From Salinibacterium sp. NG253 (GTDB taxonomy: Bacteria; Actinomycetota; Actinomycetes; Actinomycetales; Microbacteriaceae): a stretch of 64,000 nt of DNA. Position numbers and translations under genes: made by a program. The notes beneath the pieces are model-generated. The model was not told where the DNA came from. It did no database searches and saw only the letters and a program-made list of their open reading frames with translations. Positions 43,454 through 51,686 of the stretch are shown in pieces. Every line of letters starts with the position of its first letter. Positions within the stretch are counted from its first letter, which is position 1. The stretch covers positions 1 to 64,000 of the forward strand of contig NZ_JADYWF010000003.1 of assembly GCF_015864945.1 (NCBI RefSeq), given 5' to 3'.

Positions 43454-43960
43454 ATGGCACACCACTTTAGAGACGCCATCGCAGCGGATGACGCGGCGCT
43501 CGCCGACATCTATGGTCACTACGTGAGCACGACCGTCGTCACCTTCGACATCGTGGAGGTCACTCCCGAGATCATGACTGCCAAGCGAATCGGCGTCGAA
43601 GAGTCAGGGCTGCCGTTCATCGTTGCGGTCGACGACAATGAGCGAGTGCTTGGCTATGCCGCCATGTTCCCTTGGCGCCCCAAGGCTGCCTACAAGCACA
43701 CCGTCGAAGGGTCGATCTATTTGTCGCCGGCCGCCACCGGTCAGGGCGTGGGCGGCGCACTGCTCACCGAACTGCTCGATCGTGGACGGCAGATCGGCAT
43801 CCGCGAAGTCATTGCCGTGATCTCGGATGAGGGCACCGAAGCGTCCGTGCACCTTCACCAGAAACTGGGTTTCGAATCCATCGGGCACCTCACGCGCGTT
43901 GGCTTCAAGTTCGACCGCTGGGTCGGCACCTACCTGCTGCAGAAATCGCTCGACGCGTAG
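43454..43960 (+). CDS. GNAT N-acetyltransferase, phosphinothricin-acetyltransferase-like
   Basis: 168 residues. RDAIAADDAALADIYGHYV at the N-terminus, then GYAAMFPWRPKAAYKHTVEGSIYL, the acetyl-CoA loop ATGQGVGGALLTELLDRGRQ, and HLHQKLGFESIGHL. This is the arrangement of phosphinothricin/methionine-sulfone type acetyltransferases; the true acceptor could be another amine or amino-acid analogue. GGGAGC lies upstream of the ATG. Confidence 0.85.
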   Translation: MAHHFRDAIAADDAALADIYGHYVSTTVVTFDIVEVTPEIMTAKRIGVEESGLPFIVAVDDNERVLGYAAMFPWRPKAAYKHTVEGSIYLSPAATGQGVGGALLTELLDRGRQIGIREVIAVISDEGTEASVHLHQKLGFESIGHLTRVGFKFDRWVGTYLLQKSLDA

Positions 43961-43994
43961 CGCTTCGCCCACGAACAAAAACTTCACGAACGCA

Positions 43995-44034
43995 CGGATG
44001 CCCGGCCTCCCGCGAGGGGAGAACCGGGCATCCG
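43995..44034. terminator. bidirectional terminator
   Basis: 11-bp perfect inverted repeat (43995-44005 with 44024-44034) with an inner CTCCC/GGGAG pairing, placed between the GNAT gene and the converging ABC operon. Confidence 0.75.
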
Positions 44035-44070
44035 CGTCTCTGAGTTGTTCTAGCGACCGCAGCCTTCGAG

Positions 44071-44841
44071 CTACGCCGCGTTGCGCGGAGTTGCCCGCCG
44101 CAACAGCACGAAGCCAGCGAAGCCGCTGATCGCCGTGAGCACGAGGCTCCAGGCGGCGACGCCGAGTACGCCGAGGTCGACCAGCGTGGAACCCACGGCA
44201 GCCCACGAGTCGGTAAAGGTGGTCAGCGCGATCAGGCCGACGAGGAGCGCCCCGACGATGATGAAGAACATCGTGACGCCGGTTGCCTTCCACCGCACCC
44301 AGACCGCAGCAATCGCGGAACCGAAGAAGAGGAAGAACAGGAACAGCACGAACGTAACGAAGATGCGTTCAGGCGCAGATTCACCGAAGTAAATCGGTGC
44401 GAACATCGTTCCGCCCATGCCCCAGCCGTTGGTTGCCTTTTCGATTGCTCCGAGCACGGTGAGACCTGTTGTGTAGATCACGGCAAGAGCGATGAAGGCG
44501 AGAGCGCTGCCGAGGTAGTAGTCACGACGAGTGACGCCATAGCCGAGTGCAAACGGGAACGTGATGCTGATCGCTTGAATTGCCACCACCATCATGTAAA
44601 TGAAGATGAAGAAGCTGGATCCACCAAATTCTGTTCCCTCGAGTGCGCCTTCTCTTTGCTCGGGAGAGAGTGCCGAGTAGATCAGCCACCAGATCGTGAG
44701 CGATCCGGCAAAGATCACTCCGAGAATGATCCACGGCAAGCCGAGGGTCGTCCAGGGGTTGGCGAAGTGCAGTTTGGTGACACGCGTGATGCGCTTCAGG
44801 GGGCTTGCCGGCTGGGCGAGAGCCGTCGTTGTGGTGGTCAT
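44071..44841 (-). CDS. ABC transporter permease subunit
   Basis: 256 residues with about six hydrophobic segments and no family-specific motif. After a short cytoplasmic N-terminus it has a segment near 34-55, then a soluble stretch (ALSPEQREGALEGTEFG), then FPFALGYGVTRRDYYLGSALAFIAL, which resembles ABC-2 exporters. Its ATG overlaps the ATPase stop at 44838. With the GntR regulator it forms a YtrA-like three-gene operon, which suggests export of, or response to, a cell-envelope antibiotic (inference). Confidence 0.8.
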   Translation of the reverse strand: MTTTTTALAQPASPLKRITRVTKLHFANPWTTLGLPWIILGVIFAGSLTIWWLIYSALSPEQREGALEGTEFGGSSFFIFIYMMVVAIQAISITFPFALGYGVTRRDYYLGSALAFIALAVIYTTGLTVLGAIEKATNGWGMGGTMFAPIYFGESAPERIFVTFVLFLFFLFFGSAIAAVWVRWKATGVTMFFIIVGALLVGLIALTTFTDSWAAVGSTLVDLGVLGVAAWSLVLTAISGFAGFVLLRRATPRNAA

Positions 44842-45728
44842 GCGCTGGCCTCGAATTCCTTGGTCTCGGTGCGGGTGAGTTCGATGATGAGCTGCTGCAG
44901 CGACACCGGTGACAGTTCCAGCCCGGCAGCGTGCGCGTCGCGGCGCTCGCTTTCGCTGAGCCCGGCGACGGTCACGGAGCTGAGCCCGCCGATGCCGTCG
45001 CGGTGCAACACTTCGCGGTTGCCGATGAACGCCTCGACGGCGGTCTTCATACCGACAACGTTGGTGGCGCGGTTGCGGAGAGTTTCGGCATCCTCGTTGA
45101 TGAGGAGCTTGCCGTCGTCGATCACGAGAACGTGTTCGAGCAGGTTGCTCACCTCGTCAATGAGGTGAGTGGAGAGAATCACGGTGCGCGGGTGGGTGGC
45201 GTAGTCCTCCAGAAGGCGGTCGTAGAAGATTTGGCGAGCCACGGCGTCCAACCCCAGGTAGGGCTCATCGAAGAAGGTGAGCGGTGCGCGTGAGGCGAGG
45301 CCGACGATGACGCCGATGGAGGAGAGCTGGCCGCGCGAGAGTTTCTTGATGCGGCGGTCGAGGGGGAGGCGGAAGTCGGCGATGAGGCGATCGGCAAATT
45401 CTTGATCCCAATTGGCGAAGAACCAGGGGGCAGTTTTGAAGACGTCTTTGGGGCGGAAGTCTTCGGGGTAGCGCTGGCTCTCTTTGATGAAGCAGGTGTT
45501 CTGCAGAACCTTGGCGTTCTCGACCGGGGGTTGGCCGAACAGTGAGATGGTGCCGCTGGAGGCGAACTCTTGGCCGGTGAGCAGCTGCATGAGCGTGGTC
45601 TTGCCGGCACCGTTGCGACCGAGGAGGCCGTAGATCTTGTTCTCTTCGACGGTGAAGCTCACGTCGTTGACGGCATTTACTTTGCCGAAGTGCTTACTGA
45701 GGTTAGTGACCTCGATGGTGGGGGTCAT
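44838..45728 (-). CDS. ABC transporter ATPase, YtrB-like
   Basis: 296 residues. Walker A GRNGAGKT at 37-44, a signature of LSRGQ instead of LSGGQ, Walker B LTFFDEPYLGLD, and H-loop LSTHLIDEVSNLL. The C-terminal 90 residues form an accessory domain after VLVIDDGKLL. It is the nucleotide-binding partner of the permease at 44071; its start overlaps the GntR stop (ATGA). Confidence 0.9.
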   Translation of the reverse strand: MTPTIEVTNLSKHFGKVNAVNDVSFTVEENKIYGLLGRNGAGKTTLMQLLTGQEFASSGTISLFGQPPVENAKVLQNTCFIKESQRYPEDFRPKDVFKTAPWFFANWDQEFADRLIADFRLPLDRRIKKLSRGQLSSIGVIVGLASRAPLTFFDEPYLGLDAVARQIFYDRLLEDYATHPRTVILSTHLIDEVSNLLEHVLVIDDGKLLINEDAETLRNRATNVVGMKTAVEAFIGNREVLHRDGIGGLSSVTVAGLSESERRDAHAAGLELSPVSLQQLIIELTRTETKEFEASA

Positions 45729-46084
45729 GAGTTGTTCGCCTCCTTGGCGATCATCTGGGTGAGTTGGGCAGAGTCGATGCCGAGCTTTTCTGCTTCGGCC
45801 AAGAGGGGGCGAACGTACTCGCTGCTGAAGCTGTCGCGGCGGGCACCTTTGAGTTGTTCTTGAGCGCCAGCGGCGACGAACATTCCGATTCCTCGTTTCT
45901 TATAGAGAATTCCTGCATCGACGAGCACGTTCACGCCTTTGAGGGCGGTCGCGGGGTTGATGCGATAGAAGGCTGCGAACTCGTTGATCGAGGGAGCCTG
46001 GCCTTCTTCGGGCAGTGCGCCGGAGATGATGTCGTTCTCAATGTTCTCGGCGACCTGCGCGAAGATGGGGCGAGAGTCATCCAT
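45725..46084 (-). CDS. GntR family regulator, YtrA subfamily
   Basis: 119 residues. The N-terminal winged helix is of GntR type (PIFAQVAENIENDIISGAL, PSINEFAAFYRINPATALKGVNVLV, GMFVAAGA) with only a short C-terminal helix, as in YtrA-type repressors that control their own ABC operons. The longer reading frame was rejected because AAGGAGG lies 6 nt before ATG 46084. A perfect 11-bp-arm palindrome lies upstream and is its likely operator. Confidence 0.88.
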   Translation of the reverse strand: MDDSRPIFAQVAENIENDIISGALPEEGQAPSINEFAAFYRINPATALKGVNVLVDAGILYKKRGIGMFVAAGAQEQLKGARRDSFSSEYVRPLLAEAEKLGIDSAQLTQMIAKEANNS

Positions 46085-46155
46085 GTGAGCCTCCTTTCTG
46101 AGTGCGGGTGGTGATCTAGCGGTGCCGCAGTGTTGCGGAAACAGTGCGGCGGCTA

Positions 46156-46185
46156 GTTGGTTAGTTGGTGATGTAACTAACCAAC
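46156..46185. promoter_or_regulatory. putative GntR operator
   Basis: Perfect inverted repeat: GTTGGTTAGTT (46156-46166), 8 nt, AACTAACCAAC (46175-46185). It lies 72 bp upstream of the GntR gene and 41 bp upstream of the divergent amidase gene, so the amidase promoter could also be affected. Confidence 0.75.
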
Positions 46186-46225
46186 CAGCATCGCGGGTTG
46201 TTGTCAACCCCCTTAGGCTGAATCC

Positions 46226-47641
46226 GTGTCAGAACTTCATCGCCTCACCGCCCTTGAGCAGCTCCATCTCGTGCGATCGGGCGAGCTGAAACCCAGCGAA
46301 CTCGTGGAGTGCTACCTCGATCGCATCGAACGCCTTAACCCTGAGTTGGGCGCCTTTACGGTCGTGACTCCGGATGCTGCGCGCCAGCGTGCTGCGGAGC
46401 TCGAGGCCTCTGGCTCCCGCGCCTCCGCCCTCTGGGGTCTGCCCTCGGGCGAAAAGGACTTGTGGGCCCGCGCCGGAGTGCGCACCGCCTACGGATCGCG
46501 CGCCTTCGCCGACTTCGTACCCGAGGTATCGGATGAGATCGCCGACGTTCTCGATGCCGCTGGCGCGATCAGCCTCGGCAAAACAGCGACTCCTGAATTC
46601 GGCCTCCCCGCCTACACCGAACCGCTCTCGGATGCCCCGGCCGTGAACCCCTGGGACACCTCGCTGGGCTCCGGCGGCAGCAGCGGGGGAGCGGCCGTCG
46701 CTGTTTCTGCCGGTCTCTTGCCTTTCGCGCCGGGCTCGGATGGCGGTGGCTCGATTCGCATCCCCGCCGCCGCGACCGGACTCGTCGGCCTCAAGCCGTC
46801 GCGCGGTCGTGTGCCCGCGGGCAGCGGTTTCGGCAGCCTCGGCCAGCTTCCGGTGACCGGGCCCCTCGCTCGCACGGTAGCCGATGCTGCGTTACTCCTC
46901 GACGGCATCGCCGGCCCTTCACCGTTCTCGGTTGGCCCGCCCACGTGGGATGGCGGTGCCTTCCTCAACGCCGCAATCCGCGGCGAAGGCACCTTCAACA
47001 TCGGCGTCATGACGACCTCGCCGTGGGACGACACCTACGAGATCAGCGTCTCGCCCGAAGCTCAGGATGCTCTCGCTCTCGCCCGCACCGCGCTCGACCA
47101 GCTCGGCCACGGCAGTGAAGACTTCGCGCTCGACCCCTCACCCGAATACGCCGAAGCCTTCACGGTGCTGTGGCAAGCAGGAGCCGCCGGAATCCCGCTC
47201 GATGGCGAACAACTCGAACTCGTGGAACCCCTCACGAAATGGCTCATCGAAAGCGGACGTCGGATGAGCGCGCGCGACGTGGGCGTCGCCATCGCGACGC
47301 TGTCTCGGTTCGAGCGCAGCGTCATCCGCCAGTTCTCGACCTACGATGCTGTGCTGACCCCCGCGATGGCCATGACGCCGCGCCCGCTCGGCTGGTTTCA
47401 TGCCGAGGATGCCTTCGAAAACTTTGCGAAGCAAGTGCAATACACGCCCTGGACAAGCTTCGTCAACGTCTCGGGCCTGCCCGCGATCAGCCTCCCCGTG
47501 CACGAAACCGCGGAAGGCCTGCCGATGGGCGTGCAGCTCATTGGCCGCCCCGGTCGCGAAGACGTGCTGCTCGCGATTGGTGCGCAACTCGAGCGCCGCT
47601 TCCAATGGGGCTCGCGGCACCCGGCGGTGTTTGGGGCTTAG
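46226..47641 (+). CDS. amidase signature family protein
   Basis: 471 residues. Amidase-signature hydrolase with the Ser-cisSer-Lys triad: Lys in LPSGEKDLWA, Ser in SLGSGGSSGGAAVAV, and nucleophile Ser in SDGGGSIRIPAAATGLVGLKP (shown in pieces). The C-terminal PWTSFVNVSGLPAISLP is also typical. GatA is unlikely because no gatB or gatC lies nearby. GTG start lies 6 nt after TAGGCT (46214-46219), suggesting a leaderless mRNA. Substrate unknown. Confidence 0.9.
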   Translation: MSELHRLTALEQLHLVRSGELKPSELVECYLDRIERLNPELGAFTVVTPDAARQRAAELEASGSRASALWGLPSGEKDLWARAGVRTAYGSRAFADFVPEVSDEIADVLDAAGAISLGKTATPEFGLPAYTEPLSDAPAVNPWDTSLGSGGSSGGAAVAVSAGLLPFAPGSDGGGSIRIPAAATGLVGLKPSRGRVPAGSGFGSLGQLPVTGPLARTVADAALLLDGIAGPSPFSVGPPTWDGGAFLNAAIRGEGTFNIGVMTTSPWDDTYEISVSPEAQDALALARTALDQLGHGSEDFALDPSPEYAEAFTVLWQAGAAGIPLDGEQLELVEPLTKWLIESGRRMSARDVGVAIATLSRFERSVIRQFSTYDAVLTPAMAMTPRPLGWFHAEDAFENFAKQVQYTPWTSFVNVSGLPAISLPVHETAEGLPMGVQLIGRPGREDVLLAIGAQLERRFQWGSRHPAVFGA

Positions 47642-47728
47642 TCCAGACTCGTTTTCGCGCCGCGGCCGCCTGCCTCGGGTTATGGGCATGTGCCCGGTGA
47701 CGAATCCGCGGGGCCGATAGCGTGCGAT

Positions 47729-47977
47729 TCAGCTGCGCGACGACGATCGTGGCAGGTAAGCCCACACAATCTGCGCAGCGATCAGAACCACGATCAGAAG
47801 TGCGCTGGCGGCCATGAGCCAGATCGACCAGTACCAGATTGTGGACATCCATTCAGTCAGTGTTTTGCTCCAGTCGTGTCCTTGCTCGCGTGCGACCGAA
47901 GTGAATCCGAGGATGCCGAGATACAGCGCAAGGCTAATCCCCAAGCCCCAAAATGCGCCGATTGTTGCTCGCTTCAT
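47729..47977 (-). CDS. small two-helix membrane protein of unknown function
   Basis: 82 residues with hydrophobic segments at about 6-25 and 50-75 and a short polar loop containing REQGHDWSKTLTEW. No family is recognised. A much longer reading frame continues upstream, but it would overlap the promoter and coding sequence of the gene at 48174 and looks non-coding. ATG at 47977 lies 6 nt after TACGCT (minus strand), the pattern of other leaderless genes here. Confidence 0.6.
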   Translation of the reverse strand: MKRATIGAFWGLGISLALYLGILGFTSVAREQGHDWSKTLTEWMSTIWYWSIWLMAASALLIVVLIAAQIVWAYLPRSSSRS

Positions 47978-48144
47978 GGAGCCAGCGTACGTTCCGAACC
48001 TCGTATGAACAAGATGAATTCTCACAATTAAAAGCGGCAGGGTGAGGGGAGTTGGCGCCGCAGCTTGCGGCTTTCGCCACCCGAGGGCGTCCAGATGGAC
48101 CGCCGAAATTCGTGGCTTGGAGTCCGCCGAGAGGGCTTCGTAAT

Positions 48145-48166
48145 TTAGGTAAGGCATGCCTATACT
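48145..48166 (+). promoter_or_regulatory. IdeR/DtxR iron box overlapping a -10 element
   Basis: TTAGGTAAGGCATGCCTATA (48145-48164) matches the IdeR/DtxR consensus at most positions of both half-sites. TATACT (48161-48166) at its right end is the likely -10, 7 nt before the ATG at 48174. Iron-loaded IdeR should repress. Confidence 0.8.
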
Positions 48167-48173
48167 GGGATCA

Positions 48174-48527
48174 ATGTTTCCCGAACTCTTCACCCCGCAG
48201 ATCGCCTGGAATCCCCAGTCGGCTGACCGCGTGCTGCTCGCGGGAGACGAGACCTCGATCGACGCAATCTCGATGATTCTCGCGACATTGCCGGCCCGTT
48301 CACGCGGCCAGGTGTTCATCGAGGTCGATTCGGCAGACGACATCCAGCCGCTATCGGCTCCTGGCCGTTTCAGCGTGTGCTGGTTGCTGCGCGAACGCGG
48401 CCAAAGCGTTGCCCGCTCGGTCGATGCATGGCTCAGCGAAATGCTGCCCGTTAGTGCCTTCGGCGAGAGCACCGTCTACGCCTGGGTTGCCCATCAGGGC
48501 CCCGCACGCCTGCTCAGCTCCAACTAG
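48174..48527 (+). CDS. stand-alone SIP domain protein
   Basis: 117 residues that match only the C-terminal SIP half of siderophore-interacting proteins: DRVLLAGDETSIDAISMILATL near the N-terminus, GQVFIEVDSADDI, and a C-terminal YAWVAHQGPARLL. The FAD-binding half is absent and no remnant was seen upstream, so it may be a free subunit or a decayed reductase. Iron regulation is supported by the box overlapping its promoter. A leaderless start at 48174 was chosen because TATACT precedes it by 7 nt. Confidence 0.75.
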   Translation: MFPELFTPQIAWNPQSADRVLLAGDETSIDAISMILATLPARSRGQVFIEVDSADDIQPLSAPGRFSVCWLLRERGQSVARSVDAWLSEMLPVSAFGESTVYAWVAHQGPARLLSSN

Positions 48528-48548
48528 CTCGCGCCCAGCATCCGCCCG

Positions 48549-49016
48549 CTAACTCTTCGGGCTGCCTTTCGGCGCACGCGTTGATTTTGCGCGCACGTAG
48601 CCACCCAACTCCAGCCCCGCCTCCACCTCAAAGCGGTTCGTCAGCGGGTTCTGCCCGGCCAGCAGATACAGCGGAATAAACCACAGCCCATACTTGCGCC
48701 ACTGCTCGCGGTGCACAGCCTCATGCGCGAGCACGTTATCGCTCGCGTTGTCGCAGGTCAGATACACGGCGCCAATCGTGGTTCCGCCACGACCGAAGGC
48801 CCAGCGAGGAACATGCTCGGCAACGATAACGCCGCCCTGAGAACGCACCCGCAAACCGCTCAACACGCCACCCCACAGCAGCCCGGATGCCGTAGCAAAC
48901 CAGTAGCCGGGTCGCGTGACCACGGGGTGCAGCAGCACTCGCTGAGCGCGCGGATTGTGTTCGGCGCGCGCGAGAGCGTGCCCGAGCCGCGTGCCCAGCG
49001 TTATCGCTCGGCTCAC
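48549..49016 (-). CDS. HExxH-motif protein of unknown function
   Basis: 155 residues. It has a zinc-metallopeptidase-like motif AHEAVHREQW (HEAVH at 98-102) and, downstream, NRFEVEAGLELGGY with acidic residues that could serve as a third ligand. A hydrophobic stretch near 42-55 may touch the membrane. No certain family; it recalls DUF4157-type putative peptidases. GTG start overlaps the stop of the flavin oxidoreductase at 49013 as GTGA, so the two are translationally coupled. Confidence 0.65.
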   Translation of the reverse strand: MSRAITLGTRLGHALARAEHNPRAQRVLLHPVVTRPGYWFATASGLLWGGVLSGLRVRSQGGVIVAEHVPRWAFGRGGTTIGAVYLTCDNASDNVLAHEAVHREQWRKYGLWFIPLYLLAGQNPLTNRFEVEAGLELGGYVRAKSTRAPKGSPKS

Positions 49017-50425
49017 GGGCGCCCGATGGTTTCGAGCAGTCGCAGCCAGACCTCACTGATCGTGGGGTACGAGGGGACCGCGTGCCAGAGCCGCGCGATG
49101 GGAACCTCGCCGACGATAGCGATGGTGGCCGAGTGCAGCAGTTCCGCGACATCCTGACCCACAAAAGTCGCGCCGATGATGACCTGACGTTCGCGGTCAA
49201 TCACGAGTCGCGCGTGGCCTTCGTAGCCGTCGGCCTGCAGGCTCGCGCCGGCAACCCAACCAATGTTGTAGTCAACGACCTGCGCGTCGATGCCTTGCTT
49301 CTCGGCATCCTGCGACATCACACCGACCGAAGCGACTTCTGGGTCGCTGAACGTGACTTGCGGAACAGCGCCGTGGTCGGCTGTCGCAACATGCGCACCC
49401 CACGGGGCGTCATCTACAGGTTTGCCGTTGGCGCGCGCGGCAATCACATCACCGGCAGCACGGGCCTGGTACTTGCCCTGATGAGTGAGCAGCGCGCGGT
49501 GGTTAACGTCACCCACGGCGTACAGCCAGTCAGTGTCGTGCACGAGCATCGTGTCGTCAACCGAGAGCCAGTCGCCCGGAGTGAGGCCAACGCTCTCAAG
49601 CCCAATGTCGTTCGTGCGCGCGGCGCGACCAGTAGCAATGAGAACTTCGGATGCCGTAAAAGTGGCATCGTCGGTAGTGATCACGACGCCGTCAGCGGTG
49701 CGTTCCACGCTCGTGGGGGAGGCCGCAACGATCGTGACGCCGCGCTCCTTGAGCGCCTTCGCTACCATTTCGCCGGCGAAGTCTTCTTGACCGTGGAGGA
49801 GTCCGCTGCGGGCAAACAAAGTGACTTCGGCACCGAGGTCGAGGTAGGCAGTGGCCATCTCGACGCCCACAACGCCGCCGCCGATGATGGCGAATGATTC
49901 GGGAACAACTTTCACCGAGGTCGCTTCACGCGGGGTCCACGGCTTCGCGTCGATCAAGCCGGGAATGTTGGGGAGCTTCGGGTCGGAGCCGGTCGCGACG
50001 ACGACGGCATGATTCGCCGTGAGGGTCGTGACAGTTCCGTCGTCAGCCGTAACGGTGACCTTCTTCTCTCCGTCGAGGCGAGCGTGACCACGCTCGAGCC
50101 CGATTCCCGCTTTCTTCACCCACTTCACTTGACCAGCGTCATCCCAATTGCTGGTGAAGCTGTTGCGGCGCGCGAGGAGAGCTTCGACGTTGATGCCACC
50201 GGTGACGGCTTCGGCGGCGCCCGGTAGCTTCTCGACAGCACGAAGTGCGAGACCGCTGCGGATGAGGGCCTTCGATGGCATGCAGGCCCAGTACGAGCAC
50301 TCACCGCCCACGAGTTCGCTCTCGATCAGTACGACGCTGAGCCCGCCCTGAACGGCGCGATCGGCAATGTTTTCACCAACCGCTCCTGCTCCAATGACAA
50401 TGACATCCCAGTTGTTCTCGGTCAT
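49013..50425 (-). CDS. class I pyridine nucleotide-disulfide oxidoreductase, dihydrolipoamide dehydrogenase-like
   Basis: 470 residues. FAD site DVIVIGAGAVGENIA, redox-active pair Cys43/Cys48 in GGECSYWACMPSK, NAD(P) site FAIIGGGVVGVEMA, second FAD site LYAVGDVNHRALLTHQGKYQA, and a dimerisation domain. The usual active-site His of the HPTxSE motif is Tyr here (VPSYPTISEVWLRLLE), so true dihydrolipoamide dehydrogenase activity is doubtful. AAGGAG lies upstream of the ATG. Coupled to the HExxH gene. The electron acceptor is unknown. Confidence 0.82.
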   Translation of the reverse strand: MTENNWDVIVIGAGAVGENIADRAVQGGLSVVLIESELVGGECSYWACMPSKALIRSGLALRAVEKLPGAAEAVTGGINVEALLARRNSFTSNWDDAGQVKWVKKAGIGLERGHARLDGEKKVTVTADDGTVTTLTANHAVVVATGSDPKLPNIPGLIDAKPWTPREATSVKVVPESFAIIGGGVVGVEMATAYLDLGAEVTLFARSGLLHGQEDFAGEMVAKALKERGVTIVAASPTSVERTADGVVITTDDATFTASEVLIATGRAARTNDIGLESVGLTPGDWLSVDDTMLVHDTDWLYAVGDVNHRALLTHQGKYQARAAGDVIAARANGKPVDDAPWGAHVATADHGAVPQVTFSDPEVASVGVMSQDAEKQGIDAQVVDYNIGWVAGASLQADGYEGHARLVIDRERQVIIGATFVGQDVAELLHSATIAIVGEVPIARLWHAVPSYPTISEVWLRLLETIGRP

Positions 50426-50483
50426 TTCGAACTCCTTCGCGGTGGTGGTGCGCGTGTTGCCGGGGTTGGTTGCGCCGGCGATC

Positions 50484-51284
50484 CTACTTGCCGATGAACT
50501 CGGCGGTCGTGCGGGTCATAAAGGCTTCCATGCCAATTCTGGCATCTTTACTCTGGGCAACGGCTACGAGCGCGGGCTGAAGGCCAGCCTCAGCGGCGGC
50601 ATCGCCCTCGCGAATCGCAAGATTGGCGTTGGCGAGCGCTGCCTGAACCGCGAGGGGAGCCTGGGCTGCGACGCGGTGCGCCAGTTCAAGCCCGCGCGCG
50701 TACTGCTCACCGTGCGGAACAACCTCTTGCACCATCCCGATTCGGTACGCCTCGGCAGCATCGAAGCTGTCGCCGGTGAGAATCCAGCGCATCGCATTTG
50801 ACCAGCCGACCTGGCGGGGAAAGCGAATGGTGGCTCCGCCAAAGGGCAGGATGCCACGCGATACTTCAACCTGACCGAAGACGGTCGAGTCGGCGGCAAC
50901 CGCAATGTCGCTCGCCAGCAGCAGCTCGATACCGAGCGTGAGGCACGTGCCCTGCACCGCAATCACGACGGGCTTCGAGAGTTTCTCGCCCGAGACCTGC
51001 CACGGGTTGATGCCACCCTCGGGAACCATATCGAGCCCATCCGCTCCGATGCGCGGGCCGATGTCGGCAAGGTCGAGGCCGCCAGTGAAGTGGTCGCCGT
51101 GAGCAAAAACGAAACCTGCCCGCAGCTCGGGGTCGCGCTCGAGCTCGCCGTACGCAAGCGCCAGCTGCTGCAACATCTCCATGTCGGCGGCATTGCGCTT
51201 GTCGGTGCGATTGAGTCCGATGAGCAAGACGTGACCGTCTCGCTCCACAGTGATTTTGGGCGTGCTGGTGTTGGCGTCAGTCAT
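50484..51284 (-). CDS. crotonase / enoyl-CoA hydratase family protein
   Basis: 266 residues. Crotonase fold with oxyanion-hole segments FVFAHGDHFTGGLDL and VQGTCLTLGIELLLASDI. The typical hydratase Glu pair is not obvious (VFGQVEVSRGILPFGGATIRFPRQVG, in part), so hydratase activity is uncertain. It is probably leaderless: TAGTCT (51291-51296, minus strand) lies 6 nt before the ATG. It precedes the flavin oxidoreductase by 58 nt on the same strand. Confidence 0.85.
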   Translation of the reverse strand: MTDANTSTPKITVERDGHVLLIGLNRTDKRNAADMEMLQQLALAYGELERDPELRAGFVFAHGDHFTGGLDLADIGPRIGADGLDMVPEGGINPWQVSGEKLSKPVVIAVQGTCLTLGIELLLASDIAVAADSTVFGQVEVSRGILPFGGATIRFPRQVGWSNAMRWILTGDSFDAAEAYRIGMVQEVVPHGEQYARGLELAHRVAAQAPLAVQAALANANLAIREGDAAAEAGLQPALVAVAQSKDARIGMEAFMTRTTAEFIGK

Positions 51285-51368
51285 GTCTTCAGACTACGAC
51301 TCACCGACTGTTCTGTCGCCGGATGCTGGCGATAAGCTCATACCCACACCAACTTTTCGGAGGCTCCT

Positions 51369-51686
51369 GTGTTGCGTTCCGCAATCCTCGTACTTACTCT
51401 CGCGTCGACGGCGCTCATCGCCGGCTGCTCGAGTGAGCCTCCGGTAGAAGTCCCCGCGAGTGAGATCGCTGCCACGGCAGCAGGCGCGCTTGAACAGACC
51501 ACGGGAGAACTGCCCGAAATGGACTGCGGTGACGACAGCATCCCGCTCAAGAACGGCACCAAGCTCGATTGCGTGCTCACCGACACCACGCTCGGTGAAG
51601 ACTTCGACAGCCGTGTCACACTCAGTGATGTCGACGGCGCGAACTACTCGGTTTCTGTCGAGGTCTCTGAAGAACCACGCGAATGA
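51369..51686 (+). CDS. DUF4333-type lipoprotein
   Basis: 105 residues. Lipoprotein signal with lipobox IAGC (Cys20), then a small domain with conserved cysteines in MDCGDDSIPL and LDCVLTD, fitting the actinobacterial DUF4333 group of unknown function. GTG start with GGAGG 5 nt upstream. Its last 43 nt overlap the end of the convergent arginase-family gene. Confidence 0.8.
   Translation: MLRSAILVLTLASTALIAGCSSEPPVEVPASEIAATAAGALEQTTGELPEMDCGDDSIPLKNGTKLDCVLTDTTLGEDFDSRVTLSDVDGANYSVSVEVSEEPRE

Noticed and set aside
47978-48472. N-terminal extension of the small membrane protein reading frame
   Set aside because: It would run over the iron-box promoter and antisense to the SIP-domain gene; the sequence is Ser/Arg-rich and the 82-residue form has its own -10.
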